DNA from: an uncultured Treponema sp.
GTDB lineage: Bacteria > Spirochaetota > Spirochaetia > Treponematales > Treponemataceae
DNA length: 27,645 nt
Reading direction: 5' to 3'
Assembly (NCBI GenBank): GCA_938045195.1
Contig: CALINC010000019.1
Coordinates: forward strand, 1 to 27,645
Below are positions 7,404-16,670 of this stretch, in pieces. A model generated the notes under the pieces. The model did not search any database, was not told where the DNA came from, and saw only the letters and a list, made by a program, of their open reading frames with translations. A program made the position numbers and the translations under genes. Positions within the stretch are counted from its first letter, which is position 1, and each line of letters starts with the position of its first letter.

Positions 7404-9554
7404 GTGAAGATAAACAAGACAAAATCATATAAATGGAGTTTTGCAAAATTCGGGGGAGTAACCCAGCTACAATTAAAATCGGGCGAAGATCTTTTGCATT
7501 TACGGGAACTCGATTTAAAATTATGGACAGCACTGTCTATTCCTGCAAAAGGCATTTTTTTTGATGCCGAAACTGCAAAAATCCTCGATTCCGACAATGA
7601 CGGCAGTATAAAACCTGAAGAAATTTTAAGCGCAGTAGATTGGATTTGTGCAAATTTAAAGCATCCCGATATTCTTTTTCAAGAGGGAAGCGCCGTTCCT
7701 ATTAATGAAATAAAAAATCAAGAGCTTGCTTTTTCAGCGCAGACTTTATTAACTAACATAAACAAACAAACGGAAAATGCAATAAGCGTCGATGATGTTT
7801 ATACACAAAAAAAATTCTTTACCGAACACGTTCTTACCAAGTCCGTAGAAATTTCTGATGATGCTCCTAGCGAAGAAAAACTGCAAAAAGTACTTGAAGC
7901 GATAATCGCCTCTATGTCTTACAAAGACATAGATAACGGAACCGCTGCGGAATCGGTTCTTGACACATTTTATAAACAAGCGGATGTTTTTCTTAAATGG
8001 AATTCAAATCTGCCAAAAGACGGAACACTTCCGCTTGACCCGGAACAAACAGAAAAAGCCCTATCTGCATTAAGAGCAGTGGAAGAAAAAATTAATGATT
8101 TTTTTATCCGCTGTAAACTTGCACAATATGAACCGAACGCAAAGTCCAGTCTTTGCGCCGACAGCGGCAATTTTAAAAATTTGATTACCCAAAATTTAAA
8201 CGGTTCAAATGAATTTTTACAGTCGCTGCCGCTTGCATCGCCTGACGAAATAAGACCTCTTCCGCTCAATGAGGGTATAAACCCCGCATGGGCAGATAAA
8301 ATATGCGCCTTCTCCAAAGAAGCGGTAACGCCTCTGTTAGGAAATTTACAGCATCTTTCCGAAAATAATTGGAATGAAATTCAAGAAAAACTCGCCGGCT
8401 ATGCTTCTTGGCAAAAATCAAAACCCCAAGGAGTTATTTCTAAAATTACTCCCGAATATTTGGAAGAAATGATAAAGCCCGAACAAAAAGAAAAACTTTT
8501 AGGTTTTATCAAGAAAAATATTTCAATTGAAATTGAAAGAGGCAGAATTTGTGAGTTGGAAAAACTTGTTTTATTCCGCCGTGATATATTGCGTCTGCTT
8601 AATAATTCAGTTACCTTTTCCGACTTTTATGAGGGGAAAGGCTCTATTTTTCAAGCCGGAGTTTTATACTTTGATTCCCGTTCTGCCGACTTATGTTTTT
8701 ATTTAACCGAAGATGAACGCCATACAAACCTTGACCCGATGACCGGTTCTTTTTTAGTTTACTGCAGCATAACGCGAAAAGGCGAAACAAAAAAACTTTT
8801 AGCAATGTTTACTAATGGTGCAAGTAATACTATTGTTGTCGGTAGAAACGGAGTTTTTTACGACAGAGAAGGTAACGAGTGGAATGCTGCCGTAACAAAG
8901 GTTGTCATAAATCCGATAAGTTTACGGGAAGCGTTTTTTATGCCTTACAGAAAATTCTCTGCAATGATTGAAGAACAAATTGCAAAACGGGCTGCCGAAG
9001 CCGATAAAAAATCTGAAGAAAAACTTGCCCAAACGGCAGCGGCGGTTGCAAGCGTAGACAGAGTTCAAACGGCGGATAAAACCGCTTCTCCCAAAAAATT
9101 AGACTTAGGCACTATAGCCCTCTTAGGCACAGCAATAGGAGGTGTTTCCGCTCTTGTCAGCGGCATTTTACAAGCTCTGTTCGGCTTGGGCTTTTTACTC
9201 CCCTTAGGTATAATAGGAATTATCTTGATTATCTCAGGACCGTCTACGGTTCTTGCGGCTTTAAAATTAAGGAAGCGAAGTATAGGCCCCATTTTGGAAG
9301 CGAACGGCTGGGCAATAAACACACAGCTTAAAATCAATATTCCGTTCGGCAGTTCTATGACGCAGCTAGGTGTAATTCCTCCGGAAAGCGGCTTAATGGC
9401 GCACGACCCCTTTGCCGAAAAGAAAACCGGAAAAAAATGGTTTATTGCGGTTTTAATTATCGCTGCAATCATTACCGCAGCGGTATTAATTCTCCGTTTT
9501 GGTTTTAATATGTCCGTAAAAGATTTATTTAAATTATCCGTTATAAAAAGCTAA
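7404..9554 (+). CDS. Large EF-hand protein with C-terminal membrane segments, function unknown
   Basis: A 716-aa protein starting at a GTG with a strong GGAGG 8 nt upstream. Near the N-terminus is one canonical EF-hand loop, DSDNDGSIKPEE (Asp62, Asp64, Asp66, Glu73), which fits Ca2+ binding. The middle (about 100-540) is soluble, charged and without motifs I recognise. A glycine-rich hydrophobic block follows (about 560-615, probably two helices), and a last helix (about 680-700) leaves a short tail. There is no signal peptide, so the soluble part is probably cytoplasmic. I recall hypothetical proteins with the same opening and an early EF-hand in other anaerobes, but no function. It is monocistronic, and converges on flhB across a copy of the dispersed repeat. 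Confidence 0.85.
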   Translation: MKINKTKSYKWSFAKFGGVTQLQLKSGEDLLHLRELDLKLWTALSIPAKGIFFDAETAKILDSDNDGSIKPEEILSAVDWICANLKHPDILFQEGSAVPINEIKNQELAFSAQTLLTNINKQTENAISVDDVYTQKKFFTEHVLTKSVEISDDAPSEEKLQKVLEAIIASMSYKDIDNGTAAESVLDTFYKQADVFLKWNSNLPKDGTLPLDPEQTEKALSALRAVEEKINDFFIRCKLAQYEPNAKSSLCADSGNFKNLITQNLNGSNEFLQSLPLASPDEIRPLPLNEGINPAWADKICAFSKEAVTPLLGNLQHLSENNWNEIQEKLAGYASWQKSKPQGVISKITPEYLEEMIKPEQKEKLLGFIKKNISIEIERGRICELEKLVLFRRDILRLLNNSVTFSDFYEGKGSIFQAGVLYFDSRSADLCFYLTEDERHTNLDPMTGSFLVYCSITRKGETKKLLAMFTNGASNTIVVGRNGVFYDREGNEWNAAVTKVVINPISLREAFFMPYRKFSAMIEEQIAKRAAEADKKSEEKLAQTAAAVASVDRVQTADKTASPKKLDLGTIALLGTAIGGVSALVSGILQALFGLGFLLPLGIIGIILIISGPSTVLAALKLRKRSIGPILEANGWAINTQLKINIPFGSSMTQLGVIPPESGLMAHDPFAEKKTGKKWFIAVLIIAAIITAAVLILRFGFNMSVKDLFKLSVIKS

Positions 9555-9587
9555 ATATTATTAAAAGGGATTTAATTTTACAGCAAT

Positions 9588-9661
9588 CAACAACCACCCT
9601 TTGTTACGGCGCAGAGCATACGTTGCGCATCAACAGGGTATTAAACCCTCCGCACGAATAA
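9588..9661 (+). repeat. Dispersed ~65-bp intergenic repeat, copy A
   Basis: First of three same-orientation copies (others at 12089 and 18386). Shared core elements are GCAGAGC, TACGTTGC, CAACAG, TATTAAACCCTCCGCACGAA and a final TAA. Copy A is the most diverged: it has about 10 extra bases near its left end, and its first hairpin is reduced to GTTG/CAAC. The second hairpin, AGGGT/ACCCT, is intact. It lies between the 3' ends of the EF-hand gene and flhB. Confidence 0.85.
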
Positions 9662-9712
9662 ACTTAATTAGATATTATAACTGCCATGCGTAGGACGTTC
9701 CTCAAAATCGGA

Positions 9713-10891
9713 TTAAAATTTATTTTTGTGTTTTAAATTTGGGGCAACACCTGACATAGTATAAAGTTTTGAAAAGATAATGGCAAGCGATTTATGATAT
9801 TCAATCGGAACAATTTGCCCCAAATCGACATTTTTATATAAAGCCCGTGCAAGCGGAACATTTTCCATAAGGGGAATATCGTGTTCACGGGCAATACGTT
9901 TTATGTTTTGTGCCGTTGCATCTGCACCTTTTGCAATGACCATAGGTGCGGGCATTTCATTTTTTTTCCACTTAAGTGCTACGGCAAAGTGTGTCGGGTT
10001 TGTAATTACTACATCCGCATCGGGAACATTTTTAATTCCACTTTTTTGTAAAATCTCTTGCATACGCCTGTTTATCTGAGCTTTTACCGCTTGGTCTCCC
10101 TCCAATTCTTTATACTCATCGAGAATTTCAGTTCTAGACATTTTAAGAGAATCCATAAATTGCTTTCTTTGAAATATATAGTCGGGTATACTCATTGCCG
10201 TTAAAGCCGCCGAGGCAAAGGCTAAAATTTTTGCAGCGGTTTTTGCAATAAAAAAGACGGAGTCTGCAAAACCCGCTTGTAATGTCGAAATCATTGTAGA
10301 AATATTTGCACGTATAATTAGAAAACCGATAACACCTATCACTAAAACTTTAAAAAGAGATTTTGCCAAATTAAAAAGTCCCTCTACCGAAAAAAAAGCT
10401 CTTTTAAAAAACCGTGCAAAATTGGGAGTTATCCGCTGAAAGTTGGGGCTAATCGGTTTTGTCGAAAATAAAAAACCTCTGTTTTGTATGATATTTCCCA
10501 GCACTCCCGAAATCATTGCCGCCATTGCAATAGGCAAAACCGTTTTTAACAAATAAATAATAAAGGCAGAAAACCATGCACCATTAAAAAGACTTTCGGT
10601 AGTACATCGTTCAAAAAAGAAAGAAATCAGCTCCATTAAGGATTTAAAAATATACGGAGCTAATATAATCAGAACAATTACCGGAATAAGGACTACAAGG
10701 GCGGCATTTAAATCACTGCTTTTTGCAACACGCCCCTCTTCTCTAGCTTTACGAATTTTATATTCGGTTGGATCTTCGGTTCTTCCCTCATCTTCTGCGG
10801 CAAACCACTGCAATCCTATTAACCGATTAAATTCATCCGCTTCCGCATCAAAATATTTTTTATAAAAAAAAGCCGTTTTTAAATCTTTCAC
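9713..10891 (-). CDS. flhB: Flagellar type III export switch protein FlhB
   Basis: Inner-membrane component of the flagellar export gate that switches substrate class from rod/hook to filament. The start is placed at the GTG at 10891, which overlaps the fliR stop as GTGA and has GGCGG upstream; an open frame extends to a TTG at 10924 but without such support. The 392-aa product has the N-terminal EDEGRTEDPTEYKIRKAREEG motif, four membrane helices and the autocleavage site NPTH (about residues 298-301). flhA and flhF, which normally follow, are absent; a dispersed repeat and an unrelated convergent gene lie downstream instead. Confidence 0.95.
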   Translation of the reverse strand: MKDLKTAFFYKKYFDAEADEFNRLIGLQWFAAEDEGRTEDPTEYKIRKAREEGRVAKSSDLNAALVVLIPVIVLIILAPYIFKSLMELISFFFERCTTESLFNGAWFSAFIIYLLKTVLPIAMAAMISGVLGNIIQNRGFLFSTKPISPNFQRITPNFARFFKRAFFSVEGLFNLAKSLFKVLVIGVIGFLIIRANISTMISTLQAGFADSVFFIAKTAAKILAFASAALTAMSIPDYIFQRKQFMDSLKMSRTEILDEYKELEGDQAVKAQINRRMQEILQKSGIKNVPDADVVITNPTHFAVALKWKKNEMPAPMVIAKGADATAQNIKRIAREHDIPLMENVPLARALYKNVDLGQIVPIEYHKSLAIIFSKLYTMSGVAPNLKHKNKF

Positions 10892-11682
10892 TTTGTACCG
10901 CCCAGTTCCGTTAATAAAAGCCAAAAAGACGAAAGTCCGTTTTCCAAAATAATCTCAAACGTATTTATAAAGAAAGGCAGTGCAACCGCCAAAATTAAAA
11001 ATGCCGTTAATATTGTAATCGGGAACCCCTCCGAAAGAAGGTTCATTTGAGGAGCAGCCTTTGTTAAAAGCCCCATTGTTACATGGATTAAAATTAAAGT
11101 TCCCATAATAGGAAGAGAAATTATCATTGCATTTAAGAAAAGGTTGCCGACTGCATGAAGCAGATAATCGGAAAGAACGCTTTGTCTTTGCAAGAATAAG
11201 AAGCAGTTTACATTTTCTATACTCTTCATTACTCCTCCCAAAAATATTTTTTGAAACCCGTTAATTCTTAAAAATATAAGAACTGCAATAAAATTAAAAT
11301 ACTGCCCCATAAGCGGATTTTCTATTTGAGCCAATGCATCGAAAACTTCGGAAGCGCCGAAACCCATTTGGAAAGAAAAAAATTGCCCTGCGGTACTAAA
11401 AGTAGAAAATAAAATACTTATAAAAAATCCGGTCAAAACGCCTATTAAGCCTTCTCCTAAAAGAAGAAGCGCATATTCCAAAGTAAAAGCATCGGGTACA
11501 CTAATATTCGGATACGCATAAGGAGTAACCATAAAAGCAGCAAGTCCCGCCAAGCCGATTTTTGCAACACGCGGCACATTCCTCATAGACATTAAAGGCG
11601 ATGTCATTAACATTGCAAAAATTCTCACAGCAGCAAGTAAAAAAACGGGTTCTTTATTTAAAATAAAATCGAAAGGCTGCAT
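10888..11682 (-). CDS. fliR: Flagellar biosynthesis protein FliR
   Basis: A 264-aa multi-span inner-membrane protein, normal length for FliR, a core subunit of the FliPQR export gate. It carries the family regions RVAKIGLAGLAAFMVTP, LLLGEGLIGVLTGF and FSFQMGFG. It lies 36 nt after the fliQ stop, and its own TGA overlaps the flhB GTG by 4 bp, so translation of FlhB is probably coupled. The assignment to flagella, and not to a virulence secretion system, follows from the FlhB partner and the treponemal host. Confidence 0.95.
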   Translation of the reverse strand: MQPFDFILNKEPVFLLAAVRIFAMLMTSPLMSMRNVPRVAKIGLAGLAAFMVTPYAYPNISVPDAFTLEYALLLLGEGLIGVLTGFFISILFSTFSTAGQFFSFQMGFGASEVFDALAQIENPLMGQYFNFIAVLIFLRINGFQKIFLGGVMKSIENVNCFLFLQRQSVLSDYLLHAVGNLFLNAMIISLPIMGTLILIHVTMGLLTKAAPQMNLLSEGFPITILTAFLILAVALPFFINTFEIILENGLSSFWLLLTELGGTK

Positions 11683-11718
11683 GCTATTTACTTTTTACCT
11701 GTAGAACAAAAGCTACCA

Positions 11719-11988
11719 TTACTGTACCAGCTGCGGAATTAAGTCCATCAGCGAAATAAAGTAACCGCGCAATACGGAGAATATCCAGCCTGCCAAAAGC
11801 GCAAGCATTCCGAGTATCGCCAATATTTTCGGTACAAATGTAAGTGTTTGCTCTTGAATGGATGTTGTAGCCTGAAAAATAGCGATGATAAGCCCCACTA
11901 AAAGCGCCGCTATTAAAATGGGTGCGGAAATCATTAAAATAATTCCAATGCCCTCACGCATTAAAGTAATTATAGTCCCTGTTGTCAT
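11719..11988 (-). CDS. fliQ: Flagellar biosynthesis protein FliQ
   Basis: An 89-aa protein with two membrane helices (VGLIIAIFQATTSIQEQTL is the typical FliQ helix-loop), subunit of the FliPQR gate. The open frame reaches 12051, but the ATG at 11988 is preferred: GAGGGG sits about 5 nt upstream and the length matches the family. A -10-like TATACT (about 12015-12010) could drive the operon. fliP, normally immediately upstream, is missing; a dispersed repeat copy lies about 100 nt upstream instead. Confidence 0.95.
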   Translation of the reverse strand: MTTGTIITLMREGIGIILMISAPILIAALLVGLIIAIFQATTSIQEQTLTFVPKILAILGMLALLAGWIFSVLRGYFISLMDLIPQLVQ

Positions 11989-12088
11989 TATACCCCTCTT
12001 TAATAAATAGTATAACACGGTTTTACAAAATATAAAAGTGCACGCATACAAAAAAAATTTTACGGCTTTATCGCAGCAGCTTTTTTAG

Positions 12089-12153
12089 TCAACAGCCCCG
12101 ACGCAGAGCGTACGTTGCACAGCAACAGGATATTAAACCCTCCGCACGAATAA
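12089..12153 (+). repeat. Dispersed ~65-bp intergenic repeat, copy B
   Basis: Same orientation and nearly the same sequence as copy C at 18386. It keeps a perfect GTTGC-ACA-GCAAC hairpin (12114-12126), while the second hairpin is weakened (AGGAT instead of AGGGT). It sits between the parC-like gene and fliQ and, with copy A, brackets the fli block as direct repeats. The rest of the 256-nt gap 11989-12244 holds the fliQ leader and no other recognisable gene. A weak A/T hairpin with seven Ts lies at about 12208-12228. Confidence 0.9.
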
Positions 12154-12244
12154 GCGGCTAAAGGCTGTAATATTTGACGGCAGTACGCCATATTTACTCA
12201 CGTACAAATCTTTAACCTAAAGTTTTTTTGCAGATGCCCTATAA

Positions 12245-14152
12245 TTATAATTCTTCAACCGAAAGAACTTCTCTACTACTTAAGCGCACGCCTTGGGCTT
12301 TTAAGCCTTTTTCGGCATAATCGGCAACAGCGAATCTATCTTCCGTTTTTTTTATGCGCGGCTTGGGGACATATTTAACCGTAAACGAAAACTTTTGTTT
12401 TGTACTTACAAAAAGAATCTCCTCCGCTTCAGCGGCAAAAACATAATCTCTATTTAAAATATACCCCTCAACTCTTGCCCGTTTAATATACGGATATTTT
12501 GTTTTTGCGTCTTTGTAAATTACCGTAAAAAGAATTTTCGATAATGCTTCTTTCTCTGCAAAACCGCAATACCACATTCCCGTATCAACAAACACTCTGT
12601 CGGGGACATCCATTATGGTATAGGTTCCGCTTTTTCTTAAAATAAAAATTCGGTCATAAGGCGTTACCCGCAAAATTTCTTTTCCGGTGGTAACCGCAGT
12701 TCCAAGATAACCGGTTTCTTCATCATAACGTAAAGGAGTATCGCGAGTTACGGCTTCTTTAACGTCAACTTTTGTAAAACCTGTAATCTCCGTTTTTCTT
12801 CCGAATTCTTCTTCGGGTAATTTTTTCAGTATTCCATCCAAAACTGAAACGGCATAATCTTTTAAATTTTTTAGAAGTTTTGTAATTTCTTTTAAGCGGT
12901 TATTTATCTCGCGTACTTCTTCGCGGTTTTTATTTATATCATAAAGCGAAATTCTTCTTATCGGAATTTTAAGCAGCCTGTCAACATCGTCTTCTGTAAC
13001 CTCACGGACTAATTCTTTTTTAAATGGAATAAACCCTTTAATGACTGCATTAATGACACCGTCCGCAGTTTTCATTGTTTCAATCTTTTTATAAATCCGT
13101 TCTTCAATAAAAATGCGTTCAAGCGTACGCAAGTGCAATCTATCGGTAAGCATATTCCGTTCATATTCAAGTTCGTCTTTTAAAATTTGAAGCAGCTGCT
13201 TTGCGTGATTCTTTATAATATCGGTAACCGTAATTTGCACAGGAAGATTATCTTTTATTACCAAAAGATTGCACGCAATAGACTGTTCGCATTCCGTAAA
13301 AGCATACAGAGCGTCAACTACATCTTGGCTGTAAACGCCGCGCGGAAGTTTTAATTCAATTTCAACAGATTCGCCTGTATAATCGCTTATCTCCGAAATT
13401 TTTACCTTACCCGCTTTTGAAGCGTTTTCAATCGAGGTTATCATACTCTCGGTTGTACTGCCGAACGGAAGTTCTTTTATCACAATCCGCTTTTCATCCG
13501 ATGTGTCGAGTTTTGCCCGTACAAGCACTTTCCCCAAACCATCTTCATATCCCGAAACATCAATTAAGCCTCCCGTAGGAAAATCGGGATACAGTTTAAA
13601 ACTTTTTCCCTTTAGATATTGCTTTTCAGCTTCGATGATTTCTATTACGTTATGCGGCAGAATTTTTGTAGACATACCGACGGCAATTCCCTCTGCTCCT
13701 ATTGCAAGCACAACGGGAATCTTTGCTCTAAACGTAACGGGTTCTTTATTCCGCCCGTCATAAGATGTTGTATAATGCGTAATATTCGGATTATGTAACA
13801 GAGTTTTTGCAAGCTCATTTACACGGCATTCAATATAACGCGGTGCGGAAGCCTCATCGCCGGTGTAAAGATTGCCGAAATTCCCTTGCTTTTCTATAAA
13901 AAGATTTTTTGAAGCGAGTACAACAAGAGCATTGCCGATTGAAGCGTCTCCGTGCGGATGGTACTTCATACAATGCCCTATTACATTTGCCACTTTATGA
14001 AATTTTCCGTCATCCATTTCAAAAAGTGAATGCAGGATTCTCCGCTGAACGGGTTTTAATCCGTCTTCCAAGTCAGGAATCGCTCTATCCTTAATAACAT
14101 AACTGGCATATTCTAAAAAATTTTTATTAAAAAGGCTTTCGATATAATCCAT
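12245..14152 (-). CDS. parC: Type II topoisomerase subunit A, topoisomerase IV ParC-like
   Basis: The DNA-cleaving subunit of a type II topoisomerase. Catalytic Tyr106 follows Arg105 in ASAPRYIE. The 635 aa end soon after the coiled-coil/tower region, leaving at most a degenerate C-terminal domain, whereas gyrase A subunits reach 800 aa or more with a full beta-pinwheel; this favours a ParC-like decatenase over a gyrase. The quinolone-contact segment reads HPHGDASIGNAL, so positions equivalent to E. coli GyrA Ser83 and Asp87 are Ala70 and Asn74. The ATG has GAGGAA upstream and lies 35 nt after metG, so both may be co-transcribed. No parE partner is next to it. Confidence 0.85.
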   Translation of the reverse strand: MDYIESLFNKNFLEYASYVIKDRAIPDLEDGLKPVQRRILHSLFEMDDGKFHKVANVIGHCMKYHPHGDASIGNALVVLASKNLFIEKQGNFGNLYTGDEASAPRYIECRVNELAKTLLHNPNITHYTTSYDGRNKEPVTFRAKIPVVLAIGAEGIAVGMSTKILPHNVIEIIEAEKQYLKGKSFKLYPDFPTGGLIDVSGYEDGLGKVLVRAKLDTSDEKRIVIKELPFGSTTESMITSIENASKAGKVKISEISDYTGESVEIELKLPRGVYSQDVVDALYAFTECEQSIACNLLVIKDNLPVQITVTDIIKNHAKQLLQILKDELEYERNMLTDRLHLRTLERIFIEERIYKKIETMKTADGVINAVIKGFIPFKKELVREVTEDDVDRLLKIPIRRISLYDINKNREEVREINNRLKEITKLLKNLKDYAVSVLDGILKKLPEEEFGRKTEITGFTKVDVKEAVTRDTPLRYDEETGYLGTAVTTGKEILRVTPYDRIFILRKSGTYTIMDVPDRVFVDTGMWYCGFAEKEALSKILFTVIYKDAKTKYPYIKRARVEGYILNRDYVFAAEAEEILFVSTKQKFSFTVKYVPKPRIKKTEDRFAVADYAEKGLKAQGVRLSSREVLSVEEL

Positions 14153-14187
14153 TAGTTTCCTCTATGAAAAATACAAAATAGCGGCGA

Positions 14188-16569
14188 TTATCCTGCTTCA
14201 CCGTTTTTTACAAATGAAAGTTTTAAACCCCTGCCTGCTGCAATCAGCTCTTTTCCCTCTACTTGCGGAATAAAATCTTTTACTAAAATCGGCGCGGAAA
14301 AAAATGTGTCAGCATCTATCGTTTTGGACTTTTGTGCATAAAAGGCAGAAACTTCCGATTCGTCTTCCGGATTTGCAACGTCGCCTTTAAGAATTACCGG
14401 CGTACCGGGTGCTGCCCATGGAGCTTGCAAAACTTCGACATGCTCTTTATTTTCTTCATCATACCAGCTTGCCGCTAAAAGCATACCCGCCGATTCTATA
14501 CCGCGCATTTTTCTGGGTTTTAAATTATCAACAATAATAACGGTTTTGCCTAAAAGTTCGTCTTCGGTTAAAAACGGAACAAGACCGGAAAGGATTGTTC
14601 TCTCCACTCCGGAACCGTCATCCAATTTTTCGATATAGAGTTTATCGGCATCAGGGTGTTTCTCGATTGCGACAATTCTCGCCGTTTTAAGTGCTATTTT
14701 TTTTGAGAAAATTTCAGCGGGAGGCAATGTTTCGGCTTTAACTTTGACTGCTGATTGTTCTGCCTTTACTTGTTTTGCCCTATCTTCATTTGCAGCTATT
14801 GTTTCTTCCATAGTTCTATCCTTTTGGCTTCCTGAATATCGAACACGGTATGTATCGATTGTTTTATCGTCAAGTGTTTTAAAAATAATTACAGGGTTTT
14901 CAACTTTTGTAAGCCCCGTACGGCAGCCTAAATCTTTCCAAGAAAGGAAAGCCCCCTCCGGTTTTTTAAAGTTGGGAGCTTTTTCGTCAAAGACATTTCC
15001 CGACCAAATTTTTATTCCGAAAAAACCTGCCGCCTGATCTGCATATTGCGGCATAAACGGATGCAGCAAAATAAGCAAATCTTTTATTAAGTAGCAAAGT
15101 TCCGAAATTAAGGCTTGCGCAAATTCGCTGTCGCTCTCACGGGTTTTCCAAGGGGCTCCGTCTTGAAATGCTTTATTTGCAACTGACGAGAGAGCAAACA
15201 CTTCGTGAAACGAATCCCGTAAATCAGCCCAATCGGAAAGTTCCGTAATTTTCTTAAAACTTTTTGCAGCTTCTTCCCGCAACAAAAGAATAACCTTGCG
15301 GATATCTTCGCGTACAGTATCGGGATTACATACGGCGGGAATTTTTCCGTCATAGTAGCGGGAAACAAACGTAGTTGTCCGGTTTACAAGATTGCACAAA
15401 TTGCCTATCAACTCGCTATTTACTCGCTCTTGAAAATCTTTCCATGTAAACTGCGTGTCGTTTTTTTCGGGGCGGTTGTAAAAAATATAAAAACGCCAAA
15501 TATCGGCGGGAATACCGGAGTCTTTCGCATCATTGCCGAAAACACCGATTCCTTTAGATTTTGAAAACTTACCCGCTTCATAATTTAAGTATTCCGAACC
15601 GGACATGTGGAAAAGTTTAGTCCAAGCCTTTCCGGAACCTATAAGCGAACACGGGAAAATTACCGTATGAAAAGGAATATTGTCTTTTCCGATAAACTGA
15701 AAAAGTTCCACGTCTTTTTGGTCAAGCCACCAGTTTTTCCAATCAGTGCCGATTATATCCGCCCAGCATTTCGTAATTGAAAGATAGCCGATAGGAGCGT
15801 CAAACCATACATAAAAAACCTTATCTTCAAAACCGGTCTTCGGCACGGGTATTCCCCATTTTAAATCACGGGTAATTGCCCGTTCCTGCAAGCCCTCTTT
15901 AAGCCATCCCTTTGAAATTTGGATGGCATTATGAGACCAGTTACCTGCTTTTGAAGCCTCATTAAGCCATTTTTCATATTCCGGAGCAATTTTAGGCAAA
16001 TTGATATAAAGGTGTGTCGTTTGTTTTACTTCAGGGACTGCTCCGCAAGAAGAACAATGCGGGGTTTTCAATTCAGTAGGGTCTAACAATTTTCCGCAAT
16101 GCTCGCACTGGTCGCCGCGCGCATCGGCATAGCCGCAAACAGGGCATTCTCCGCGTACATAGCGGTCTGCCAAAAAGCGTTTGCACGAGGGACAGTACAG
16201 CTGCTCGATTGTATGCTCACAGATATAGCCGTTTGCTTCCAAATCTTTATAAATAGCTTGCGTAATTTCGGTTTGCTGCGGTGTGGAAGTACGCCCAAAA
16301 TAGTCAAAGGCTATGTTGAACCAATTATAAATATCGGCATGAAGCCTATGATAAAAATCGCAAAGCTCTTGCGGGGTTTTGTTTTCTTCCGCAGCCTTTG
16401 TTTCGGTAGCGGTACCATACTCATCGGTTCCGCAAATATAGAGGGTTTCATGCCCTTTTAACCGGCAAAAACGGGCAAACACATCTGCAGATAATACTTG
16501 GATCAAATTCCCTAAGTGCGGGTAGTTATTTACATACGGCAGCGCCGACGTTACAAGTTTTCGTTTCAT
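14188..16569 (-). CDS. metG: Methionyl-tRNA synthetase with C-terminal tRNA-binding domain
   Basis: Charges initiator and elongator tRNA-Met. The HIGH-type motif is HLGN (18-21) and the KMSKS-type motif is KFSKSKG (334-340). The connective insert has four CxxC pairs (Cys126/129, 142/145, 155/158, 172/175), the double zinc-knuckle form. After the anticodon-binding region comes a charged linker and an EMAP-II/Trbp111-like OB domain (about 626-730, with HPDADKLY and PRKMRGIESAGM), then a further ~60-aa tail, giving 793 aa, longer than the ~670 aa of many bacterial enzymes. The ATG at 16569 is preferred to an in-frame TTG at 16590 because a strong promoter ends just before it. Confidence 0.97.
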   Translation of the reverse strand: MKRKLVTSALPYVNNYPHLGNLIQVLSADVFARFCRLKGHETLYICGTDEYGTATETKAAEENKTPQELCDFYHRLHADIYNWFNIAFDYFGRTSTPQQTEITQAIYKDLEANGYICEHTIEQLYCPSCKRFLADRYVRGECPVCGYADARGDQCEHCGKLLDPTELKTPHCSSCGAVPEVKQTTHLYINLPKIAPEYEKWLNEASKAGNWSHNAIQISKGWLKEGLQERAITRDLKWGIPVPKTGFEDKVFYVWFDAPIGYLSITKCWADIIGTDWKNWWLDQKDVELFQFIGKDNIPFHTVIFPCSLIGSGKAWTKLFHMSGSEYLNYEAGKFSKSKGIGVFGNDAKDSGIPADIWRFYIFYNRPEKNDTQFTWKDFQERVNSELIGNLCNLVNRTTTFVSRYYDGKIPAVCNPDTVREDIRKVILLLREEAAKSFKKITELSDWADLRDSFHEVFALSSVANKAFQDGAPWKTRESDSEFAQALISELCYLIKDLLILLHPFMPQYADQAAGFFGIKIWSGNVFDEKAPNFKKPEGAFLSWKDLGCRTGLTKVENPVIIFKTLDDKTIDTYRVRYSGSQKDRTMEETIAANEDRAKQVKAEQSAVKVKAETLPPAEIFSKKIALKTARIVAIEKHPDADKLYIEKLDDGSGVERTILSGLVPFLTEDELLGKTVIIVDNLKPRKMRGIESAGMLLAASWYDEENKEHVEVLQAPWAAPGTPVILKGDVANPEDESEVSAFYAQKSKTIDADTFFSAPILVKDFIPQVEGKELIAAGRGLKLSFVKNGEAG

Positions 16570-16578
16570 ATTCTTAAT

Positions 16579-16606
16579 ATTATAATGCAAAAACGGAAAA
16601 AATCAA
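16579..16606 (-). promoter_or_regulatory. Strong metG promoter adjoining the start codon
   Basis: On the minus strand TTGATT (16606-16601) and a consensus TATAAT (16584-16579) are 16 nt apart. Nine bases separate the -10 box from the ATG at 16569, so the predicted transcript has a leader of about 3 nt. No real Shine-Dalgarno is present (only TTAAGAAT). Confidence 0.65.
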
Positions 16607-16670
16607 GAGAGGTAATTTTCCAAAAATATATTTTATTTTTTTAAAAATACCCGCTATATCCGCAGAAAAA

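Noticed and set aside
9065..9472. Long antisense open frame inside the EF-hand gene
   Set aside because: It is a shadow of the coding frame: no ribosome site and low-complexity composition.
10892..10924. Extension of flhB to a TTG at 10924
   Set aside because: The GTG at 10891 forms a classical GTGA overlap with the fliR stop and has GGCGG upstream.
16099..16461. 120-codon plus-strand frame opposite metG
   Set aside because: It is antisense to the conserved zinc-binding and catalytic region and has no start signal.
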